From positions 1 to 64,000 of the forward strand of contig JAVKTQ010000001.1 in NCBI GenBank assembly GCA_031460455.1: a stretch of DNA of 64,000 nt, read 5' to 3'. Below, one piece after another: positions 58,880 to 64,000 of this stretch; positions within the stretch are counted from its first letter, which is position 1, and the number at the start of each line of letters is the position of its first letter. A program made the translations under genes and the position numbers. The notes under the pieces were generated by a model. The model was not told the origin of the DNA. It did no database searches and worked only from the letters and a program-made list of their open reading frames with translations. Source of the DNA: Sporomusaceae bacterium (GTDB taxonomy: Bacteria; Bacillota; Negativicutes; Sporomusales; UBA7701).

Positions 58880-60367
58880 ATGCACGTCAGTGAAGTAACG
58901 AAAATCCGCCGGAAAGTGCTGGCCGAAGTAAGCCGCCTGGCACTTGAAGGAACTCTTGAAGAAAATATCGCCGGCATCCTTAGCACCGTCGTCTCCGAGG
59001 ACGGCCCCCGCTACCGCTGCTGCGTCCATAAAGAACGAGCCGTGCTCAAAGACCGTATCAACATGGCCCTCAGCCAGCCCATCGGCACCCCGCTGGCCGA
59101 AGCGGCCGGCAAGGCGCTGGGCGGCGAACGGGCCGACCTGCCGGCGGTCAACCTGCTGCCCGAAGCCTGCGACCGCTGTCCCATAGATAAATTCCTCGTC
59201 ACAGACGCCTGCCGCAACTGTCTGGCCCATAACTGCATCGCCAGCTGCCCGAAAAAAGCCATCATGGTCGTACAAAACCGCGCCTACATCGATAAAACCA
59301 TCTGCATCGAATGCGGCATGTGCAAGCGCTCCTGCTCCTACGGCGCTATCATCGAAATCAGCCGCCCCTGCGAGCGGGCCTGCGACCTCAAAGCCATCGT
59401 CGCCGGCAGCGACCGCCGGGCGGTAATCGACTACGAAAAATGCGTGCAGTGCGGCGCCTGCAAAGTCGCGTGCCCCTTCGGAGCAATCAGCGAACGCTCC
59501 GAGATCGTTCAACTCATCCAGCGGATCAAAGACGGACAACGCGTATACGCCCTCCTAGCCCCGGCTTTCATCGGCCAGTTCGGCCCGAAGGTCAAACCCG
59601 AACAAATCATCGGCGCCATCGGCCGGCTTGGTTTTCACAGCGTCAAGGAAGTGGCTCTGGGCGCCGACGCCGTAGCGCTCGCCGAAGCCGGCGAATTTAC
59701 CCGCGCCGTCCCTGCCGAACAACCCTTCCTGACCACCTCCTGTTGCCCGGCTTTCGTCGCTATGGTCGAAAAACACCTCCCGGACGCCGGTGACCGGGTC
59801 TCCACCACCGTCTCGCCGATGATCGCGGCCGCCAAAGCGGTAAAAGAAGAAGACCCGTCGGCGGCGATAGTATTCGTCGGTCCGTGCGTCGCCAAAAAAG
59901 CCGAGGCCCGTCGCTACCCCGACCTCGTCGATTTCGTCCTCACCTTCGAAGAACTTGCCGCCATGTTCGTCGGCGCCGGCATCAACGTCGCCGAAACTGA
60001 GGCCGGGGACCACCTCACCGCCGCCTCGCGGGACGGCATCGGCTTTGCCAGGGCCGGCGGCGTCACCCAGGCCGTTCTTGACACCGTCGCCCACCTGGCT
60101 CCCGGCGCTGCGCTCAAGCCGCAACGGGCCGACGGACTGGCCGACTGCCTCGCCGTCCTCACGAAAATGCAGCAAGGCGCCCTCGACGCCAACTTCCTCG
60201 AAGGCATGGCCTGCCAGGGCGGCTGTGTCGGCGGGCCGGGCACCATGGCCGACCAGCGCCTGACCGCTAAACTTGTGGAGCTCTACGCCGGCCAGGCCCC
60301 GGTTGCCACCGCACCAGATAACACCGCGGCCCGGCCGGAAATTGACCTGCACCGCCGAAAAAAATAG
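58880..60367 (+). CDS. [FeFe]-hydrogenase, group-B-like
   Basis: This 495-residue monomeric hydrogenase has an N-terminal Cys-rich region (about 48-110) and several [4Fe-4S] motifs (CIASCP, CIECGMCKRSC, CVQCGACKVACP, about 113-200). A complete H-cluster domain follows with TSCCPAF, FVGPCVAKKAEA and EGMACQGGCVGG. Unlike the HydS-like protein, all H-cluster cysteines and TSCCP are intact, so catalysis (H+ reduction or H2 oxidation) is likely. ATG 58880 follows AGGAGGAAG. It is the last gene of the operon. Confidence 0.92.
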   Translation: MHVSEVTKIRRKVLAEVSRLALEGTLEENIAGILSTVVSEDGPRYRCCVHKERAVLKDRINMALSQPIGTPLAEAAGKALGGERADLPAVNLLPEACDRCPIDKFLVTDACRNCLAHNCIASCPKKAIMVVQNRAYIDKTICIECGMCKRSCSYGAIIEISRPCERACDLKAIVAGSDRRAVIDYEKCVQCGACKVACPFGAISERSEIVQLIQRIKDGQRVYALLAPAFIGQFGPKVKPEQIIGAIGRLGFHSVKEVALGADAVALAEAGEFTRAVPAEQPFLTTSCCPAFVAMVEKHLPDAGDRVSTTVSPMIAAAKAVKEEDPSAAIVFVGPCVAKKAEARRYPDLVDFVLTFEELAAMFVGAGINVAETEAGDHLTAASRDGIGFARAGGVTQAVLDTVAHLAPGAALKPQRADGLADCLAVLTKMQQGALDANFLEGMACQGGCVGGPGTMADQRLTAKLVELYAGQAPVATAPDNTAARPEIDLHRRKK

Positions 60368-60398
60368 CCGCGGCGGCAACAAGAATAACCAACCGCTC

Positions 60399-60427
60399 TT
60401 CTCAAAACGGTCCTCTTATGCTAAAAT
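60399..60427 (+). promoter_or_regulatory. Possible promoter of yebC
   Basis: TTCTCA (60399-60404), 17-base spacer, TAAAAT (60422-60427), 35 bases before yebC. Confidence 0.45.
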
Positions 60428-60461
60428 ATAGCCTGACTTAACAACAGGAGAGGGGAACGGT

Positions 60462-61202
60462 ATGTCAGGACACTCCAAATGGGCTAACATAAAGCACCGC
60501 AAAGGCAAAATGGATGCCATCCGCGGCAAGATAACCACCAAGATCAGCCGCGAGATCACCGTGGCCGCCCGGGCGGGAGGCGCCGACCCGGCCGGAAACA
60601 TGCGGCTTAAGCTCGCTTTGCAGAAAGCCAAGGAAAACAACGTGCCCAAAGACAACATCCAGCGGGCTATCCAGAAGGGCGTCGGCGCGCTTGATGGTGG
60701 CAACTACGAAGAAATCGCCTACGAGGGCTACGGTCCCGGCGGCGTAGCCGTCCTGCTGGAAATCATGACCGACAACCGCAACCGCACTGCGGCCGACATC
60801 CGCCATCTGTTCTCCAAATACGGCGGCAACCTCGGCGAAGCGGGCTGCGTATCGTGGATGTTCGACAAGAAAGGGCTCTTCCTTGTCGACAAAGCCGGCG
60901 TAAACGAGGAAGACCTCATGCTCATCGCCCTTGAAGCCGGCGCCGAAGACATCAAAAGCGAAGATGACCAGTACGAAATAACCACCGCCCCGGACGACTG
61001 GGAGCAAGTCCGCGTCGCCCTGGAAACCGCCAAAGTCGTAACCGCCTCCGCCCAGATCACCATGGTCCCCCAGACCACCGTCGAACTGGCCGGCGACGAC
61101 GCCGTCAAGATGCTCAAACTCCTGGACGCCCTCGAAGAACACGACGACGTCCAGGAAGTCTACGCCAACTTCGACATACCTGATGATATGATGGACGATT
61201 AA
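60462..61202 (+). CDS. YebC/PmpR family protein
   Basis: This 246-residue YebC family protein starts [16 protein letters not shown] and has [24 protein letters not shown] and [20 protein letters not shown] at the end. Members bind DNA as regulators; some promote translation of proline-rich stretches. Full length. It usually sits upstream of ruvC, which is not the case here; a bofC-like gene follows. A terminator overlaps the stop. Confidence 0.95.
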   Translation: MSGHSKWANIKHRKGKMDAIRGKITTKISREITVAARAGGADPAGNMRLKLALQKAKENNVPKDNIQRAIQKGVGALDGGNYEEIAYEGYGPGGVAVLLEIMTDNRNRTAADIRHLFSKYGGNLGEAGCVSWMFDKKGLFLVDKAGVNEEDLMLIALEAGAEDIKSEDDQYEITTAPDDWEQVRVALETAKVVTASAQITMVPQTTVELAGDDAVKMLKLLDALEEHDDVQEVYANFDIPDDMMDD

Positions 61203-61224
61203 GCAGGCCGCCGGCCTGCTTTTT
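61202..61224 (+). terminator. Terminator after yebC
   Basis: AGCAGGC (61202-61208) pairs with GCCTGCT (61214-61220), then TTTT. Confidence 0.82.
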
Positions 61225-61233
61225 CCTTTGCCA

Positions 61234-61355
61234 GGGTTGCCGATAAGGCCCCATCTGCGGCGTTGCTCCTCGGCTGCCATCCTCAGCGTACGCACGTGTA
61301 CGCTTCCGGTGTCATCCTCCGGTGCGTCTTGCATCTGGGGCCTTCTCGACAACCC
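61234..61355. repeat. Imperfect 120-base palindromic repeat element
   Basis: End arms GGGTTGCCGATAAGGCCCCA (61234-61253) and TGGGGCCTTCTCGACAACCC (61336-61355) pair at 18 of 20 positions. Inside is a perfect hairpin AGCGTAC-GCACGT-GTACGCT. There is no ribosome site or gene within. The shape is that of a dispersed non-coding repeat (MITE- or REP-like) inserted between yebC and the bofC-like gene. Confidence 0.7.
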
Positions 61356-61445
61356 AGGGCTGCCGACACTGCTTTCGTCAAAATATGTATAATTTTTCCC
61401 TCTTCTGGCAATAATGAAGGCATCACATACCAGGGAGGGTTTTGC

Positions 61446-62021
61446 ATGTTGCCCTTTCCCCCAAAGGTTTTAAGGCGTATTCTGCTGGCGGCGGGATTGC
61501 TCGCCGCGGGGGCGGCGTTTGCGGCAGCCTACGGCAGCGGCCTTCTGCCCTGGCCGGGAAAAGAAAGCCCGGCGCGGGACACGGAGGTCGCTAAGCAGGA
61601 TACGAAAATCAAAATCACCGCCACCACCGATTTCACCCAAAAAATCACCTACCTCAAATGCGGCGACGAGGAAACGTTCCATTCCAAGCCGGCCGACAAC
61701 CTCGTCGGCCTCACCGCCGCTCAGGTACAGAAGGTATACACCGGCTGGACGATGGACAAATTCGACACCCAGGAAGCCGTCCTATCCCTTAAAATCGACA
61801 GCTATTGCCGCGAACACGCCAACAACACGTTTATCGGCGTCAAGGACGGGTATGTGGCCGTCTACTCAGGCCGGCCGGGCCCCCGGGCCATCGTCAAAGA
61901 AATCACCAGAATCCCCGTCCAGCAACTAACCATCGAAGACATCGAAGAACTGAAGCGGGGCATGGTCGTCAAATCCAGGGAAGAGCTGCTGCGTACCCTT
62001 GAAGGGATGCAGGCTCAATAA
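61446..62021 (+). CDS. BofC-like sporulation protein
   Basis: This 191-residue protein has an N-terminal membrane anchor or signal (about 9-30). The C-terminal half matches BofC: FIGVKDGYVAVYSGRPG, VPVQQL-type turn (IPVQQLTIEDIEELKRGM) and SREELLRTLEGM. In B. subtilis BofC restrains the SpoIVB protease in the space between forespore membranes, timing sigma-K activation. ATG 61446 follows GGGAGGG. A vegetative-type TATAAT lies at 61388-61393. Confidence 0.85.
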   Translation: MLPFPPKVLRRILLAAGLLAAGAAFAAAYGSGLLPWPGKESPARDTEVAKQDTKIKITATTDFTQKITYLKCGDEETFHSKPADNLVGLTAAQVQKVYTGWTMDKFDTQEAVLSLKIDSYCREHANNTFIGVKDGYVAVYSGRPGPRAIVKEITRIPVQQLTIEDIEELKRGMVVKSREELLRTLEGMQAQ

Positions 62022-62033
62022 TATCAACAAACT

Positions 62034-62063
62034 GAGCGTGAGCCGGGTGCTCGCGCTCTTTTT
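62034..62063 (+). terminator. Terminator after bofC-like gene
   Basis: GAGCGTGAGC (62034-62043), loop CGGGT, GCTCGCGCTC (62049-62058), then TTTTT. Confidence 0.85.
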
Positions 62064-62103
62064 CGTTATCCGTGGCCTCGTCCTCGCGTCAGCCACCGGG
62101 ATT

Positions 62104-62118
62104 TGTATTCAAAATACA
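62104..62118. promoter_or_regulatory. Dyad upstream of pduL-buk
   Basis: TGTATT-CAA-AATACA is a perfect inverted repeat 109 bases before pduL. A candidate operator; regulator unknown. Confidence 0.35.
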
Positions 62119-62226
62119 TCACCACAATAGCAGGAAAAAAGACAAATATTATAGAATTTATATTGTGTTCTGTAAATGAGAACGTCGTTCGGCAGACGGA
62201 AACGAAATATCAAGGAGTGTTTGTAG

Positions 62227-62802
62227 ATGCCGGGAAAGCTCGTCCCTGTGGGGATCTCGGCCCGGCACGTCCATGTTTGTCAAGAACATATGGACGTGCT
62301 TTTCGGTGCCGGGCACAAATTGACACCTTATAAAGACCTATATCAGATCGGTTACTATGCGGCCGCGGAGACCGTCGACCTGGTATCGCCGACCGGGACG
62401 ATCAAGAAAGTCCGTATCCTCGGGCCGGAACGGAAGACCTCCCAGGTGGAGATATCGCGCAGCGACGCCCTCAAGCTGGGGATATTCGTGCCCGTGCGCG
62501 ACTCCGGCGATCTTGACGGCTCCCCGCCGATCACCATGGTCGGTCCTTGCGGGTCGGTTACACTGCCGCAAGGCGTCATCGCCGCCTGGCGGCACATCCA
62601 TATGGACCCGGAGGACGCCGCCGCCTTCGGCGTCAAAGATCGCGACTTTGTTAGGGTCAGGTGCCACAGCGAACACCGACCGCTCGTCTTCGAGAACGTG
62701 CTGGTCAGAGTCTTGGTAGGCTGGCTGCTCGAAATGCACCTCGACACCGACGAAGCCAACGCCGCCATGCTGAATAACGGCGACCGCGTCGAAATACTCT
62801 AG
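62227..62802 (+). CDS. pduL: Phosphate propanoyltransferase (PduL)
   Basis: This 191-residue PduL-type phosphotransacylase swaps CoA for phosphate on short acyl groups. Two similar barrels carry metal-binding ISARHVHV, RRHIHMD-type WRHIHMDPEDA and the end EMHLDTDEANAA. The short N-terminus lacks a microcompartment targeting peptide, so the enzyme is cytosolic. It is followed by butyrate kinase, suggesting acyl-CoA to acyl-phosphate to acid plus ATP. ATG 62227 follows AAGGAGTG. Confidence 0.94.
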   Translation: MPGKLVPVGISARHVHVCQEHMDVLFGAGHKLTPYKDLYQIGYYAAAETVDLVSPTGTIKKVRILGPERKTSQVEISRSDALKLGIFVPVRDSGDLDGSPPITMVGPCGSVTLPQGVIAAWRHIHMDPEDAAAFGVKDRDFVRVRCHSEHRPLVFENVLVRVLVGWLLEMHLDTDEANAAMLNNGDRVEIL

Positions 62803-62858
62803 CCCTTATTCGCCGTACCGCGTACGGCAGAAGACACATTGAGGAGAGTGGGACAGTC

Positions 62859-63929
62859 ATGGCTGAGAGAATCTTGGCGATCAACCCCGGGTCGACCTCG
62901 ACAAAGATAGCCGTTTTTGCCGGCAGCCACGAGATATTTACCGAAAACCTCAGCCACAGCGCCGAGGAACTGGCCGGGTTTGCCGACATCATGGCCCAAA
63001 TCCCTTACCGTCTGGCAAAAATACGCGAAATCCTCAAACACAACGGGCTGAACATGAGAGACATCGCAGCCGTCGTCGGCCGCGGCGGCCTGCTCAAGCC
63101 GATGCTGAGCGGCACGTATACCGTCAACACGGTGATGCTGGACGACCTGAAAAACGCGCGCTACGGAGCGCACGCCTCCAACCTCGGCGCCATACTGGCC
63201 GACCTGCTGGCCGCCGAAGCGTCCATCCCCGCCTATATCGTCGACCCGGTCGTCGTCGACGAACTCGACGACGTCGCCCGGATAACCGGCCGGCCAGAGA
63301 TAACCAAGAAGAGCATCTTCCACGCCCTTAACCAGAAGGCCACCGCCAAACGGTTTGCCCACGGCATCAACCGTAAGTACGAAGAACTCAATCTCATCGT
63401 CGCCCATCTCGGCGGCGGCATCTCGGTCGGCTGCCATCGGCAGGGGCGGGTGGTAGAGGTCAATAACGCCCTCGACGGCGAAGGACCGTTCACCCCGGAG
63501 CGGGCCGGCACCGTCCAGGCGGGGCAGTTCGCCGAGCTCGTGCTCGACCGCAGCCTCGGCAAAGGCGACGTGGCGAAAATGCTCGCCGGAAAAGGCGGAC
63601 TTGTCGCCTGTCTGGGCACCAACGACGCTAGGGAGGTCGAAAAGCGCATCAAGGCCGGCGACAAAGAGGCCGAAACCGTCTACAACGCCATGATTTACCA
63701 GATAGCCCGCTACATCGCCGCCGCCGCCGTGCCGGTCTGCGGCAGGGTAGATTACATCATCCTCACCGGCGGCATCGCCTACTCCGAATACCTGACCGCC
63801 AAGCTCAAGGAATACGTGGCCTTCATCGCCCCCGTCACCGTCGTGCCGGGCGAAAATGAGCTACAGGCGCTGGCCGAAGGCGCCCTTCGCGTGCTGGACG
63901 GCGAAGAGCAGCCGCGGGAATACCGGTAG
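62859..63929 (+). CDS. buk: Butyrate kinase
   Basis: This 356-residue ASKHA-fold acyl kinase makes ATP from butyryl- or a related acyl-phosphate. Hallmarks are ILAINPGSTSTKIAVF, VGRGGLLKPM, LIVAHLGGGISVG, NNALDGEGPFTPERAG and LTGGIAYSEYL. Its usual partner phosphate butyryltransferase is replaced by PduL just upstream. ATG 62859 follows GAGAGTGGGACAGTC. A terminator lies 13 bases past the stop. Confidence 0.95.
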   Translation: MAERILAINPGSTSTKIAVFAGSHEIFTENLSHSAEELAGFADIMAQIPYRLAKIREILKHNGLNMRDIAAVVGRGGLLKPMLSGTYTVNTVMLDDLKNARYGAHASNLGAILADLLAAEASIPAYIVDPVVVDELDDVARITGRPEITKKSIFHALNQKATAKRFAHGINRKYEELNLIVAHLGGGISVGCHRQGRVVEVNNALDGEGPFTPERAGTVQAGQFAELVLDRSLGKGDVAKMLAGKGGLVACLGTNDAREVEKRIKAGDKEAETVYNAMIYQIARYIAAAAVPVCGRVDYIILTGGIAYSEYLTAKLKEYVAFIAPVTVVPGENELQALAEGALRVLDGEEQPREYR

Positions 63930-63941
63930 CAAAACGCATGG

Positions 63942-63973
63942 CCCACCCTGCCGACAACCGGAGGGTGGGTTTT
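63942..63973 (+). terminator. Terminator after buk
   Basis: CCCACCCT (63942-63949) pairs with AGGGTGGG (63962-63969) around a GC-rich loop, then TTTTT. Confidence 0.9.
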
Positions 63974-64000
63974 TCGTCGCCATCGCAGCCCGCTAATATG

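Noticed and set aside
61263-61445. Upstream extension of the bofC-like frame
   Set aside because: It lies in the palindromic repeat and leader; ATG 61446 has GGGAGGG and starts a signal/anchor.
1-64000. CRISPR arrays, full tRNA or rRNA genes, insertion sequences
   Set aside because: I looked for regular direct repeats with spacers, cloverleaf sets and transposase motifs and found none apart from the tRNA fragment.

Overview
The window reads as a GC-rich (about 60%), spore-forming, strictly fermentative member of the Firmicutes. Supporting signs are T-box leaders on thrS and pheS, an infC gene with an AUU start and an infC-rpmI-rplT operon, sporulation genes (ytxC, yunB, a bofC-like gene, an alpha/beta-SASP-like gene, a Spo0E-like gene), [FeFe]-hydrogenase genes and a butyrate kinase. 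The mix, together with a prophage protein that looks built to reach an outer membrane, suggests a diderm Negativicutes/Sporomusa-type organism. That placement is inference, since no 16S rRNA gene lies in the window.

Positions 1 to about 16,161 are the distal end of a prophage. A P2-like contractile-tail module (sheath, tube, E/E' chaperone with a -1 frameshift site, tape measure, X, D, V, U, W, J, I, tail fibre) is followed by a lysis block (holin-like proteins, amidase, a membrane-anchored spanin-like protein). After that come AT-richer accessory genes: a DUF6338-like membrane protein, small HTH proteins, and a two-repeat lipoprotein. The prophage ends at 16,124-16,161 in a copy of a tRNA 3' end, which is read as an attachment site; the capsid, integrase and intact tRNA would lie left of the window.

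From 16.2 to 43 kb the sequence is ordinary chromosome. It holds a Spo0E-like protein, a Cache-HAMP-PAS-GGDEF-HD-GYP protein, two paralogous GRAM/PH-like proteins, ytxC, T-box-thrS, infC-rpmI-rplT, a class II aldolase, a Trk/Ktr potassium uptake pair with an rRNA methyltransferase, yqzL-like-T-box-pheST, an amino-acid permease with an apparent CTG start, zapA, DUF421, a phosphatase-superfamily metalloenzyme, a U32 peptidase, mutS2, a DUF2148 protein, and an aminotransferase preceded by repeated operator-like palindromes.

From 43.4 to 53.2 kb several genes relate to the spore or envelope: ybaB, three tandem copies of a unit coding for a 34-37 residue Gly-rich transmembrane peptide, PBP1A, tyrS, pxpBCA, a SASP-like gene and yunB. 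Five promoters here share an AC-16/17-CATATA pattern typical of late mother-cell sigma factors, so the genes look co-regulated.

From 53.4 to 64 kb lie a chemoreceptor and then a five-gene operon: NuoE-like ferredoxin, PAS-containing sensory-type [FeFe]-hydrogenase, SpoIIE/PP2C phosphatase, second NuoE-like ferredoxin, and group-B-like [FeFe]-hydrogenase. It sits behind a sigma-A promoter and a near-perfect Rex operator, which makes it the most striking candidate for a redox/H2 signalling system. It is followed by yebC, a palindromic repeat element, bofC-like, pduL and buk.
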